Positions 1 to 9,489 are shown, numbered from the stretch's first letter. The stretch is DNA of 32,995 nucleotides from an uncultured Eubacteriales bacterium (GCA_900542675.1 UQOT01000013.1:1-32995), one strand, 5' to 3'. The notes: generated by a model not told the origin, from the sequence alone. Numbers and translations: made by a program.

Positions 1-2086
1 CCGCCTTGTACTCCATACCCGTACCGATAATCGGCGACTCCGGAACCAAGAGCGGCACTGCCTGACGCTGCATATTTGAACCCATCAGCGCACGGTTAGC
101 GTCATCGTTCTCAAGGAACGGTATCATCGCCGTAGCGATTGACGTAACCTGTCTCGGCGATACGTCCATATAGTCAACGCGGTTCGGCGGAACCTCGATA
201 AACTCATCTTTATATCTTGTTACGATTTTCTTGTTTACAAACGAACCATCCTCATTAAGCGGCTCATTCGCCTGCGCAACATAAAAACCTTCCTCAAAGT
301 CAGCGGTCATATACGTCACTTCATCGGTAACAATGCACTTTTCACGGTCAACACGTCTGTACGGCGTCTCGATAAAGCCGTATTCGTTGACCTTGGCAAA
401 GCCGCTGAGCGAGTTAATAAGTCCGATGTTCGGTCCTTCAGGCGTCTCAATCGGGCACATACGTCCGTAGTGCGAATGGTGAACGTCACGAACCTCATAG
501 CCTGCACGTTCTCTTGAAAGACCGCCGGGACCCAGCGCAGAAAGCCTTCTCTTATGCGTAAGCTCGCCGAGAGGGTTAATCTGATCCATAAACTGCGAAA
601 GCTGTGATGAACCGAAGAACTCTTTTATCGCCGATGTTACCGGTCTTACGTTAATCAGCGTCTGCGGCGTGATTGTGTCAAGGTCTGACGTTGTCATTCT
701 CTCACGTACAACACGCTCCATACGCGACAGACCTATTCTGAACTGGTTCTGAAGCAGCTCACCGACACTTCTTATACGTCTGTTGCCCAAATGGTCTATA
801 TCGTCAACCTGCCCAACTCCGTGCGCAAGGTTGCCTATATACGAAATTGAAGCTATAATATCATCTGTCAGTACATGTCTCGGCTGAAGCTCATCAACGC
901 GTGATTCTAAAACAGCCTTAAACTCGTCCGAATTCACCTCGGGATACTGATCCATTATCTCATCGAGTATACCTCTGCGTACTCTTTCGGTAATTCCGCA
1001 CTCCCTCGGATTGTAGTCAAGCTCTATGCCTGTCTTGCAGCTTATATACTCCTTCATATCGACCATATGATTTGAAATAACCTTGGTCTGTTTACCCTCG
1101 CAGTCTAAAACGACTTCATTAACCGCGTGAGTTTCAAGAGTATGCGCAAGCTCTTTTGTTATCTTCTGCCCTGCCTCTAAAAGTTGTTCACCCGTAAGCG
1201 GACTGAATACGTCCTCTGCCGAAATCTGACCCGTTACTCTGTCGGAAAGCATAAGCTTCTTATTATACTTATATCTGCCGACCTTAGCCATATCATAGCG
1301 CTTGGGGTCAAAGAACGTGCTCGTGAGCAGCGCCTGAGCGCTCTCGACCGTTGGCGGCTCACCCGGACGAAGCCTTCTGTACACTTCAAGAAGACCCTCC
1401 TCGTGGGTCTTTGACGTATCTTTTTCCATTGTTGCTATGAGTCTGTCATCCTCACCGAACAGACGCGTTATTTCCTCGTCCGTTCCAAATCCGAGCGCAC
1501 GGATAAGAACAGTAACGGGTATCTTACGCGTTCTGTCAATTCTTACATAATATATATCGTTGCTGTCAGTCTCATATTCGAGCCACGCGCCGCGGTTCGG
1601 GATAACCTGAGACGAGAACAGCTTTTTGCCTATCTTATCATAATCCTGAGAGTAGTATACGCTTGGTGCACGCACAAGCTGAGATACGATAACACGCTCC
1701 GCACCGTTAATTATAAACGTACCTGAAGGCGTCATAAGCGGGAACTCGCCCATAAATATCTCCTGCTCTTTAACCTCGCCGGATTCCTTGTTTTTAAGGC
1801 GAACCTTAACCTTGAGAGGTGCTGCGTAAGTCGCATCTCTTTCCTTACATTCCTCAATATCGTATTTCGGAGTCGGCTCAATATGATAGTCGATGAATTC
1901 CAAAATAAGATTGCCGGTATAATCCGTGATGGGAGAAATGTCGTGAAAGACCTCTTTGAGACCTTCCTCCAAAAACCATTTATACGAGTTCGTCTGAATT
2001 TCAATGAGATTTGGCATTTCCATAACCTCATTAATCTTACCGTAACTCATACGTGTGTTTTCGCCAAGTTTCACAGGATGTACCAT
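1..2086 (-). CDS. rpoB: DNA-directed RNA polymerase subunit beta (partial, runs off the left edge)
   Basis: This is the beta subunit of RNA polymerase, which forms half of the catalytic cleft and the rifampicin pocket. I see about 695 N-terminal codons; the family is about 1200 residues, so the rest lies beyond the window edge and this is not a truncation. The start is ATG at 2086, preceded by GAGGTGAT at good spacing. The rifampicin cluster reads FFGSSQLSQFMDQ, then NPLGELTHKRRLSALGPGG. Residues D501, H511 and S516 correspond to E. coli D516, H526 and S531 and are wild type, so no resistance substitution is visible. The following IETPEGPNIGLINSL block is also canonical. A strong promoter lies immediately upstream, and the neighbour behind it is a pectin esterase rather than rplL, so this copy is transcribed separately from the L10/L12 genes. 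Confidence 0.98.
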   Translation of the reverse strand, partial: MVHPVKLGENTRMSYGKINEVMEMPNLIEIQTNSYKWFLEEGLKEVFHDISPITDYTGNLILEFIDYHIEPTPKYDIEECKERDATYAAPLKVKVRLKNKESGEVKEQEIFMGEFPLMTPSGTFIINGAERVIVSQLVRAPSVYYSQDYDKIGKKLFSSQVIPNRGAWLEYETDSNDIYYVRIDRTRKIPVTVLIRALGFGTDEEITRLFGEDDRLIATMEKDTSKTHEEGLLEVYRRLRPGEPPTVESAQALLTSTFFDPKRYDMAKVGRYKYNKKLMLSDRVTGQISAEDVFSPLTGEQLLEAGQKITKELAHTLETHAVNEVVLDCEGKQTKVISNHMVDMKEYISCKTGIELDYNPRECGITERVRRGILDEIMDQYPEVNSDEFKAVLESRVDELQPRHVLTDDIIASISYIGNLAHGVGQVDDIDHLGNRRIRSVGELLQNQFRIGLSRMERVVRERMTTSDLDTITPQTLINVRPVTSAIKEFFGSSQLSQFMDQINPLGELTHKRRLSALGPGGLSRERAGYEVRDVHHSHYGRMCPIETPEGPNIGLINSLSGFAKVNEYGFIETPYRRVDREKCIVTDEVTYMTADFEEGFYVAQANEPLNEDGSFVNKKIVTRYKDEFIEVPPNRVDYMDVSPRQVTSIATAMIPFLENDDANRALMGSNMQRQAVPLLVPESPIIGTGMEYKA

Positions 2087-2209
2087 AAAACCTATCACCT
2101 CTCGTATAAAATTTTATCTATATAAACGCCGCCGAAGATGCGCGGCAACTTGCCAAAATATGTATTTTGCCCTAAAAAAAGCAAACTACCTCACTATATA
2201 CAGATATAT

Positions 2210-2238
2210 ATTATAGCACACAAAAAACAAGCCGTCAA
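2210..2238 (-). promoter_or_regulatory. Sigma-A promoter of rpoB
   Basis: On the minus strand TTGACG (2233-2238) and TATAAT (2210-2215) are separated by exactly 17 nt. A start near 2203 would give a leader of about 115 nt. The leader contains an imperfect hairpin, GGCAAAATA pairing with TATTTTGGC, just upstream of a GC-rich stretch. This hairpin might be regulatory, but nothing shows it. Confidence 0.85.
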
Positions 2239-2272
2239 TACCAAATTCAGAAAATTTTAGAAAATATTTTAT

Positions 2273-2303
2273 AAAAAAAGAACCGCGGAAAATTCCGCGG
2301 TTC
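2273..2303 (-). terminator. Rho-independent terminator of the SLH pectin methylesterase gene
   Basis: A perfect 24-nt palindrome (2280-2303, arms GAACCGCGGAA and TTCCGCGGTTC) is followed on the minus strand by a run of seven T. It begins 14 nt after the stop codon of the esterase gene and separates it from the rpoB promoter. Confidence 0.93.
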
Positions 2304-2316
2304 TCGCTGTTTATGC

Positions 2317-5300
2317 TTACTGCTGTGTTATCTTCATATTTGCAAAATATACAGGAACTGCCGTCTTAACAAGACGGATTGATTTAAGAGCTGTATTTGT
2401 GCTTGCAATAGCTCCCATAGTTGCTGTCGCAAGAGGATTGGTTTCACCCTCCTTAGTTGCCGTTACTGTAATGAAGTCAGCTGCATCTTTCTTTGAGTAG
2501 TCAATCACGATGTTAAAGTGAACCCATCCGCTTGCACCAAGCTGCGCATAGGTAAACAACGGATTGTTATCAGCTTTAATCGCCGGTCCTTTGTTGACCT
2601 GACTTCCTATATTATTAACAACTTCGGCAAATACATTTGCCTCATCAAGTTCGACGCTCTCCGCGTTTTCAAGACGAACACGGAAGTTTCTGTCTATAGC
2701 TGTGTCAACATAAAGGTCAAAATCAAAATTTACGGTTCCGCTTTCCACAGCTGTGTCAAATACATAGTACGCATTTCTGTCTGTTATGTTAAGTGCATAC
2801 TTATCCTGATATGCAACAACCTGCATTGAACCGTCGGTATATCCCTTGTCCTGACCCTGCTGCCACGGAGAATATGTATCAATAACATCCTGCGGAAGAG
2901 CTTTGAATGTTACTGTTACCGTTACCGCCTCAGCCGGCATCTTAAACGATACACCGTCAGCTTCAAGCTCTACCGCTTCGCCGCCTGCTGTCTTTGCAAC
3001 ACTTATCGTATCAAGCTCATAGCCCGAGACAGCCGTCGCAGCAACTGTAACAACAGCGCCCTCAGCAGCCTTTTCTACGTTCTTTCCATCAACACTTGTC
3101 GTGAATGAACCGTTTACTGTATCTGCCTGATTTATATCAATAAGACTTGAGTCCGAAACATAGTGTACAGGCGTCCAATCACCGAAGAAATCGGTCGGTT
3201 CGGGCAGTGTATAATTATTATTCTCGATTGTACCTCTCGGATTATCATCACTGTCTGTTAAATCAGTTGTGGAGCCCTCGTTATATACGCCATTTACTAC
3301 ATACAACACCGACATTTTTGTAGGATCGCCGCCCATATTGCCCCACTTACCGGGCTTTTCAACTCCCTTTGCTATCGTTGTGTTGTCGAAAATTGTCTGA
3401 CAATTCTTACCGCCCCAATTACGACCCCAATCACCGGCTGTAAACTTCATACCTGATTCGCCGCTGTACTTAACCGTACAATCCTTGAAGTAATATCCGA
3501 GGTTTGCCGGAGGCTCTGCACTTGTCTTGCAGGCAGTAATATAACCGCCGTTAGCCGCATCGCTGTATCCCGTCCAAATAAGATTACAATTCTCAAAATA
3601 GCAATTATTACCGCCGCAGATATAATCCGTGTTACCGGAAATATCACATTCCTTAACATACATTGAAGTCGCATTCGTGCCGAATGTATCCTGACTTGAT
3701 GAGAACGAGCAGTGATACAGTTCTATATCACTTCCTCCTGCATATATTGCAGCCGCTCTCTCGGTTGCCGCTTTGCTTCTTACCTCTGTTGATACACTTG
3801 TTCTCGCAAAATCCTTCTTGCTGCCGCCGCCCGGCTCTACGCCGTCGTCAAGCTCAGCCTGAACAATCTTTTTGTTAAACGTGCTGATAAAATCAATATC
3901 CTCCGCACGGAAGCCCTTGATATTGTTTGTAGTTCTAAGGGTTGCACCCCAGTTTGATACAGTTCTCTTTTCAGCCTTTGCAACTGCATTATCAGCGCTG
4001 TACCAGCCGGATTCATCCGCCGAATAATAAACATAACCTATACCGTAGTACCACTGAATAAGAGGTCTGTTAGCCAGATCGGCTCCCTTTAACACAACGT
4101 TGTCTATATCAACATAGAGCTGCTCCTCATACGTACCCGCATCTATTGTTATTGTAATCGGCTGCGTCTGAGGTGTTTCTCTCTCCATAAGTCTTGCCGC
4201 CGCAATAGCCTCGCGGATTGTAGTGTAATCCTTATCCGCACCTACAGTAATTTCTGCCTTATATTCTGTCTTATCGGCAACATCTTTCATAAGAAGAATG
4301 TTCTTGTACGGGTTTTTAGTACCCGCGTAAAGGGTGTATGTCGTCGAGAGCGGCGACAATGTATATCCTGCACCTTCAGTCAGAGTTACATCGTAAGTCT
4401 CATTTGAAAGGAGTGTTGCTTCAAAAGTACCGTCTGCCTTAACTTCTGCGGTAACCGGCTCAGTCGCTGCTGACGCCTTTTCCCCTTCAACGTGCTTTGT
4501 GAAGGTAATCTTTGCGCCAATAGCCGAGTCATACGGATATACCGGAGTTCTCAAATCGTGTGATTTAATTGTTGATGCAGTACCTGCAACTACCGTCGGC
4601 TCAACCTTTGCAATTTCAAAATCGTGCGTCTGGTCGTATCTGCCCGAAACAATTTCGATTGTGTTGGTCGTCATCGTAACAATGATATTTTCCTCACCCT
4701 CAACCGAAATGTCAAACGTCTTACCCTTTGGCATCTCAACTTTATACGTTTCAGCGAACGGCACTGTGTACTTCTCTGTCGCGTCCGCTTTATTTGTAAA
4801 TACAATATTCTTACCGGTCAAATCCTCACCGCTCAAATTTGTAATCTTACCCGAAAGGTACTTAGTAGGTGTTTCAATGAAATAGTCGATAATAATACCG
4901 AATACATTTTTGTTTGAACCGCCGCCGTAAGTATAGAACGGTTCATCCGGATTAGCTTCTATATCTGCCTTGGATAAATCAAGTGTTACCGATGATACTT
5001 CGCTGCCCGACTTACCCTCTGCAACCTTATCCTTATACTTGATGAACTGGCTTCTGCCTTCGCCGCCGTTGCCGTCAAATATAACAGTTATTGAGCACGC
5101 TGCTGTCTCAGGCACCATTGCGATGTATAACTTTTCTCCCGGTGTACCCGAACCGCCGCCGAGCGCCTTAGAAAAACTGTATTTTGTACCGTCTTCATAT
5201 GTGTAGCTGGCTGTTCTGCCCTTAAAGTCATATCCGAGTCCCACAACCACATCGTCTTGCGTTGTGCCGTTTGCATTATCATAGCTCTTAAGCGACTCAG

Positions 5301-8175
5301 CCTTCCAAACCTTTCTCTCGGGTAAAACTACACCTGCCGAAGGCTCAGCGCTTGGTTCTGCCGAGGGCGCCGTATCGCCGAATGTTGCATTTACCGTTGT
5401 ATCGGATGCAGGCATAACAAATGTGTAATATCCCGCCTTATCCGCAATTGCTGTAACCGCCGTCTCGGGCGAAGTTGTAATTGTAATCTTATCACCCGGC
5501 ACAGCAGCCTCTGCCTTAACTGTGATTGTTTCGCCAGCCTTAGCCTTTAAGCTGTCAACAAGCTCTTCGTCCGCAGCCGCAGCAGCGGTTGTTGCCGCAA
5601 AGTTATAACCGTAGAGTGTAACGGTTGTGCCGCGTGCCCAGAGCAGATACGTCTCGCCCGCTTTAAGATCCCATGTCTGCGTACCCGATGCATAATTTGA
5701 AGCTGTCGGATCAACCTGATCAAGCACCATATCTCCGGCTGTCGGAGCAGCCCACGAACCGCCGTTTGACTGACACAGCTTTATGTCTTTGCCGTCTGCA
5801 GCAGTATATGTGTTCTCACCATTCTGAACATACGACTGACGTCTGTAATAAATCGTAAACTTGCCGTCCTTCTTTGGTGTAATCTGAAGCGGTGTACAAT
5901 ATGTGTAAGCTAAAACATTGTCCTGTTCGTCTTTCTCTTCTCTTATAAACTGTATATACTCACCCTTATGCGGATCATTGCCATTCGTACGTATATTCAT
6001 ATAGGCGTTAAACGTCTTGCCGCCTACCGTAACCGTTTCGGGTTTATCTTCAGCATTCTTATTAACATAAACTGTTTCCTCATAATCACCCGTTACGGTA
6101 ATATCTGCATTATCGGTATAGGTAAATCCTGCAGGTACGACCTTCGTCACAGGGTCCATAATAGAAGTAATCGCCTTAAAGGTCAATCCCTCCATATCAT
6201 CAAGCGGGTCAACCACATCATATACCGGTCCCGGCTCTGTTGACGCCGCAGGTGCCTGCGACTCTGCCGGAGCTGCGCTCGGCTGAATTTCTGCAGCCTT
6301 TACAAGCTTAACCGTACCGCCTGTGATATTACTTGCAACTGTCACTGTGTATTCCTTGTCGGGCTGTGCCGACTCAATCGGAGCAGCACCTATTGCGACA
6401 ACAGCTGCCGAAACAACGTCTGCCGCATATTTGTTTGCATCGTCTGAGCTCATAATTTCGATAGTATACTCGCCCGCCGGAAGATTACCGAGGTCAGACG
6501 TCATAACTGTCGGGCAATCTTTATCCACGCCGTTTTCGCTGACCTGTTCACTGTTTGTAAACTCGCCGCTTTCAATAACAACCTTGCCGGTTTTGTCCGT
6601 AACCTTGTATGTTGTAGTCGTATTGGCTTTTTTTGCAAGCAGATAAAGCTTATACTCACCGTCATTTTCAAGGTTCACACTTGTCTTAACCGTACCGTGA
6701 CCCTTACCTACATATGTAGTATACGATGTTCCTGCCTTTTCACCGTTTTCACCGAATACGGACTTGTACTCATCGGTATAAGCCGCCGTCGGTGTTCCAA
6801 ATATAAAATCGTCTTTAACCGAAAGCTTGCTTTCGCTGCCTGTCTTGTTAAGTGTAAAGTTCTTTGAACTCTCAACACTTACAACCTGAATTGAAGGCTG
6901 TGCAGACTCAACCGGTGCAGCCGACGCTGCTGCCGAAGGCGCTGCCGATGCTGCTGCCGAAGGCGCTGCCGGTGCTGCCGCTGACGGTGCTGCCGACGGA
7001 GCCGCAGACTCGCTCGGCTCGTTTATACGACCCGCATAAAGTGTGAGAGACGAAGTAACCGCCTGTGAATACGGGTCAAAGCTTGTGCCATTATCGTTTA
7101 TTGCGGCATTCTTAGACTTATACCAAACGCCGCTGAAGTTCTCGTCGCCGTAATCATTCGGGTCGGGGATATTCTTAGACGATATACGGCTGCCCTTTGT
7201 GACGGTAACACTGTCGTTTTCCTCAAAGTTATCGCCCCAATAGAAGGTAACCTTAACCTTACTCGAACCGCCGCCTACTGCACCGCCTACGCCGCCGCCC
7301 GTGAACGGACCGTTGCCGTAGTATGTATTAGGTCTTGTTGTACCTGTCGGATTTGAATTGATTATATTCGAGGTAACATTCGCGCTGTTTGAAAGATTTA
7401 CAACATTGCCCGAGAACTGGCAGTCCTTAAGCTCAACGCTGCCCGCAACCTGCGGTGAAATAACCGCTCCGTTTCCGACAACACCGTTTAGTACAACACC
7501 CGACGACTTAATCATAGCAATTCCGCCGATATATGAGGGACCGTATGTACCGGGAGCTGTGATGTAGAGCTTAATCACATTATCAAGGATTTTAACAAAT
7601 TCAGCTCTTGAAATATAATCCTGAGGTCTGATTGTGCCGTCCTCATATCCGCTTACATAGCCTGCCGCAGTCATTGCGCCGACATAGCCTGTAGCGAAAT
7701 CGGATACCGCCTGATAGTCGCTGTACTGAGTAATACCCGCCTGAGTATTCTCAACCGTAAGACCGTATGCACGGCCGAGCATTGTCATTGCCTGCTCACG
7801 GGTCATAAATAAATCCGGCTCCATTGTGCCGTCACTATTTCCCGTAAGTGCGCCTGCCGCAACAAGTCTGAGTATCGCGTCTTCATACCAAGAACCCGGA
7901 ACCATATCCGAGAAGGTATTGTTCGCCTTATCAACATAACCGATAACATTCTGCGTAACCTGTGCAACCTCCGCACGTGTTATTGCGTCGTCCGGTCTGA
8001 AGTAACCGCCGTCGCCCTGAATTACGCCATTGTTCGACCACGTATCGATATAGCTCTCCGCCCAGTGACCGTTTGTATCACTGTATGAAGCCGCAGAAAC
8101 GGTAACCATACCAAACGCAGTCAAAACCATTGCAACAGTGAGAACCATTGCTATAATTCTTCTTGTCTTGCTCAT
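2317..8175 (-). CDS. SLH-domain, multimodular CE8 pectin methylesterase (surface anchored)
   Basis: Predicted to hydrolyse methyl esters of homogalacturonan at the cell surface. A signal peptide covers residues 1-29. Three SLH domains (about 30-205) predict attachment to secondary cell-wall polymer. Next come a short beta-repeat stretch (207-275), an InlB/Flg_new-like repeat (305-383), a Pro/Ser/Ala linker (386-429), and several beta-sandwich modules (436-600, 655-862, 952-1109) with further linkers near 629-649 and 933-950. Two SGKI-type Ig-like segments follow (1110-1300). The CE8 domain (about 1306-1672) carries GTYEEQ, SSSQDTF, GNTDYICGG and GDWGRNW. D1496, D1517 and R1585 are 21 and 68 residues apart, the spacing of D178, D199 and R267 in Erwinia PME, and W1587 matches W269. 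A bacterial beta repeat (1684-1756) and a LamG-like C-terminal domain (1760-1952) end the protein. The start is supported by GGAGGG 6 nt upstream. CE8 assignment is firm; the accessory modules are described by shape only. Confidence 0.93.
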   Translation of the reverse strand: MSKTRRIIAMVLTVAMVLTAFGMVTVSAASYSDTNGHWAESYIDTWSNNGVIQGDGGYFRPDDAITRAEVAQVTQNVIGYVDKANNTFSDMVPGSWYEDAILRLVAAGALTGNSDGTMEPDLFMTREQAMTMLGRAYGLTVENTQAGITQYSDYQAVSDFATGYVGAMTAAGYVSGYEDGTIRPQDYISRAEFVKILDNVIKLYITAPGTYGPSYIGGIAMIKSSGVVLNGVVGNGAVISPQVAGSVELKDCQFSGNVVNLSNSANVTSNIINSNPTGTTRPNTYYGNGPFTGGGVGGAVGGGSSKVKVTFYWGDNFEENDSVTVTKGSRISSKNIPDPNDYGDENFSGVWYKSKNAAINDNGTSFDPYSQAVTSSLTLYAGRINEPSESAAPSAAPSAAAPAAPSAAASAAPSAAASAAPVESAQPSIQVVSVESSKNFTLNKTGSESKLSVKDDFIFGTPTAAYTDEYKSVFGENGEKAGTSYTTYVGKGHGTVKTSVNLENDGEYKLYLLAKKANTTTTYKVTDKTGKVVIESGEFTNSEQVSENGVDKDCPTVMTSDLGNLPAGEYTIEIMSSDDANKYAADVVSAAVVAIGAAPIESAQPDKEYTVTVASNITGGTVKLVKAAEIQPSAAPAESQAPAASTEPGPVYDVVDPLDDMEGLTFKAITSIMDPVTKVVPAGFTYTDNADITVTGDYEETVYVNKNAEDKPETVTVGGKTFNAYMNIRTNGNDPHKGEYIQFIREEKDEQDNVLAYTYCTPLQITPKKDGKFTIYYRRQSYVQNGENTYTAADGKDIKLCQSNGGSWAAPTAGDMVLDQVDPTASNYASGTQTWDLKAGETYLLWARGTTVTLYGYNFAATTAAAAADEELVDSLKAKAGETITVKAEAAVPGDKITITTSPETAVTAIADKAGYYTFVMPASDTTVNATFGDTAPSAEPSAEPSAGVVLPERKVWKAESLKSYDNANGTTQDDVVVGLGYDFKGRTASYTYEDGTKYSFSKALGGGSGTPGEKLYIAMVPETAACSITVIFDGNGGEGRSQFIKYKDKVAEGKSGSEVSSVTLDLSKADIEANPDEPFYTYGGGSNKNVFGIIIDYFIETPTKYLSGKITNLSGEDLTGKNIVFTNKADATEKYTVPFAETYKVEMPKGKTFDISVEGEENIIVTMTTNTIEIVSGRYDQTHDFEIAKVEPTVVAGTASTIKSHDLRTPVYPYDSAIGAKITFTKHVEGEKASAATEPVTAEVKADGTFEATLLSNETYDVTLTEGAGYTLSPLSTTYTLYAGTKNPYKNILLMKDVADKTEYKAEITVGADKDYTTIREAIAAARLMERETPQTQPITITIDAGTYEEQLYVDIDNVVLKGADLANRPLIQWYYGIGYVYYSADESGWYSADNAVAKAEKRTVSNWGATLRTTNNIKGFRAEDIDFISTFNKKIVQAELDDGVEPGGGSKKDFARTSVSTEVRSKAATERAAAIYAGGSDIELYHCSFSSSQDTFGTNATSMYVKECDISGNTDYICGGNNCYFENCNLIWTGYSDAANGGYITACKTSAEPPANLGYYFKDCTVKYSGESGMKFTAGDWGRNWGGKNCQTIFDNTTIAKGVEKPGKWGNMGGDPTKMSVLYVVNGVYNEGSTTDLTDSDDNPRGTIENNNYTLPEPTDFFGDWTPVHYVSDSSLIDINQADTVNGSFTTSVDGKNVEKAAEGAVVTVAATAVSGYELDTISVAKTAGGEAVELEADGVSFKMPAEAVTVTVTFKALPQDVIDTYSPWQQGQDKGYTDGSMQVVAYQDKYALNITDRNAYYVFDTAVESGTVNFDFDLYVDTAIDRNFRVRLENAESVELDEANVFAEVVNNIGSQVNKGPAIKADNNPLFTYAQLGASGWVHFNIVIDYSKKDAADFITVTATKEGETNPLATATMGAIASTNTALKSIRLVKTAVPVYFANMKITQQ

Positions 8176-8233
8176 TTAATACCCTCCAAATCATAAAACT
8201 TAATTATTAATTTGCATTAATATACTCTTATCT

Positions 8234-8262
8234 ATTGTAATATATTTTGTTAAAAATGTCAA
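8234..8262 (-). promoter_or_regulatory. Sigma-A promoter of the pectin methylesterase gene
   Basis: TTGACA (8257-8262) and TACAAT (8234-8239) on the minus strand are separated by 17 nt. It lies back to back with the phosphatase promoter in a 179-nt divergent intergenic region. I see no clear operator palindrome or CRE-like site between the two. Confidence 0.88.
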
Positions 8263-8294
8263 CGACAAGTTTTCTGTTGATATACCTAAAATAT

Positions 8295-8323
8295 TTGACT
8301 TTTTTTATCGCATAATATATAAT
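8295..8323 (+). promoter_or_regulatory. Sigma-A promoter of the Ppx/GppA gene
   Basis: TTGACT (8295-8300), 17 nt, then TATAAT (8318-8323). The start codon is 31 nt further on, with AAGGAG at 8341-8346. Confidence 0.88.
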
Positions 8324-8354
8324 TGAAGTTAATTATTATTAAGGAGAAAAAAGT

Positions 8355-9278
8355 ATGATACTTTCAATAATAGATTTAGGCTCAAACTCCGCGAGAATGG
8401 ATATAGTGCAAATAGATGAAAAGTCCGAAACTCACAAATACTTGGAGCGCTGCCGCGAGCTTGTACGGCTGAGTGAGGGTATGAACGCAGACGGCTGTTT
8501 GCAGCCCGACGCCATAGAAAGAAGCATTGATGCACTAATAGAATTTAAAGAAATAATGCGCGGCTACAATGCGGACGACTGCATCGCCGCTGCGACCGCC
8601 GCAGTACGAAAAGCGGGTAACAGTGACGAATTTTGCCTAAGAGTGCTTGAAGAGACCGGAATTTCGCTAAATGTCATTCCCGGTGAACAAGAGGCGGAAT
8701 ACGATTTTCGCGGTGTGATGAGTTCACTTGATATAGACAACTGCGTAATAACCGACACGGGCGGCGGCAGCACGGAGTTTATTTTGGTTTCAGACGGCGA
8801 ACCTCTCGCGCGAACAAGCATTCCCGTCGGCGCGGTCAATATGACCGAACAGTTTTTATCCTGCGGCGAAACATACGAAGCAATGGACGCTCTTTCGGAT
8901 TATATAAAAAGTCAGCTTGACAAAATCGGATGGCTTGACGACGCCGAGGGTCTGCCGATTGTGGGATTGGGCGGCAGCGTGTATAACCTCGCTGCTGTAT
9001 ACTCTGACGCTCCCGGTGCGGAGCGGGGCGCACTCCACGGCGTATCGATCAGCGCTGATAACGTAAAAAGTACATTTAAGAAGCTGTGCTCGCTAACCCC
9101 CTCCGAGCGAACGGACGCGGGTGTTGAACAGGGCAGAGAAGATACAATTATCGCAGGTATTATGCCGACTGCCGAGCTTGCCGAAAAAATCAGCTCCGAC
9201 TCCGTAATTGTTTCCTGTGCAGGACTTAAAGAAGGAATACTTGCAGAATTTTTGGAAAACCTCGGCATTCCTTATTGA
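8355..9278 (+). CDS. Ppx/GppA family phosphatase (exopolyphosphatase-like)
   Basis: A 307-residue member of the actin/Hsp70-fold Ppx/GppA family, which removes terminal phosphate from polyphosphate or hydrolyses pppGpp to ppGpp. The first phosphate loop is DLGSNSARMD (residues 7-16) and the second is DTGGGSTE (134-141). The GEQEAEYDF segment (110-118) supplies the family catalytic glutamate. The protein is the short form: the two actin-like domains are present and the C-terminal HD-type domains of E. coli Ppx are absent. RBS AAGGAG sits 8 nt before ATG. It is monocistronic, divergent from the esterase gene, and closed by a terminator at about 9317-9356. Sequence alone does not separate polyphosphatase from pppGpp phosphatase activity. 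Confidence 0.92.
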   Translation: MILSIIDLGSNSARMDIVQIDEKSETHKYLERCRELVRLSEGMNADGCLQPDAIERSIDALIEFKEIMRGYNADDCIAAATAAVRKAGNSDEFCLRVLEETGISLNVIPGEQEAEYDFRGVMSSLDIDNCVITDTGGGSTEFILVSDGEPLARTSIPVGAVNMTEQFLSCGETYEAMDALSDYIKSQLDKIGWLDDAEGLPIVGLGGSVYNLAAVYSDAPGAERGALHGVSISADNVKSTFKKLCSLTPSERTDAGVEQGREDTIIAGIMPTAELAEKISSDSVIVSCAGLKEGILAEFLENLGIPY

Positions 9279-9303
9279 CAAATACCGTTTTAAATTGTAT
9301 AAT
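9275..9303 (+). promoter_or_regulatory. Consensus sigma-A promoter overlapping the ppx stop codon
   Basis: TTGACA (9275-9280), exactly 17 nt, TATAAT (9298-9303): a perfect match to consensus. The -35 box shares bases with the TGA stop of the phosphatase gene. A transcript from here would meet the terminator at 9317-9356 almost at once. Confidence 0.7.
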
Positions 9304-9316
9304 AAAACTTGAGAGC

Positions 9317-9356
9317 AAAGACGCTCACCTTAATCGGTGTGCGTCTTTTTGTTTTT
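9317..9356 (+). terminator. Rho-independent terminator after the Ppx/GppA gene
   Basis: The stem GACGC-T-CACC pairs with GGTG-T-GCGTC (one T-T mismatch, loop TTAATC), followed by TTTTTGTTTTT. It serves ppx and would also end any RNA started at the promoter at 9275-9303 after roughly 45 nt. Confidence 0.85.
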
Positions 9357-9489
9357 GCGGGCGGATGCGGTATCTCCGGTTCTCGTTAACCGCTGAGAGA
9401 ACCCTCTAAAATGTATATTTATATACACTTTCTCCTTTACAAAACAATTACCAAACAATTTGTGCTTTTCGCAGCCGCCCGCGTTCTCT
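9357..9489 (+). other. Intergenic candidate structured region upstream of the first pectate lyase
   Basis: Most of the 323-nt gap between ppx and the lyase. A GC-rich inverted repeat (9357-9369 with 9470-9482, 12 of 13 positions paired) encloses about 100 nt of AT-rich sequence. Inside are a hairpin GGTTCTC/GAGAACC (about 9378-9404) and a weak TGTATA/TATACA hairpin (9411-9426). The segment GAGAGAAC near 9396-9403 can instead pair with GTTCTCTC at 9482-9489, so two exclusive folds are possible. No open reading frame of note is present. The function is unknown and the region may be only a degenerate intergenic repeat. Confidence 0.35.

Noticed and set aside
1..2086. Truncated rpoB pseudogene
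   Set aside because: The frame is open to the window edge with perfect motif conservation; the cut is an artefact of the window.
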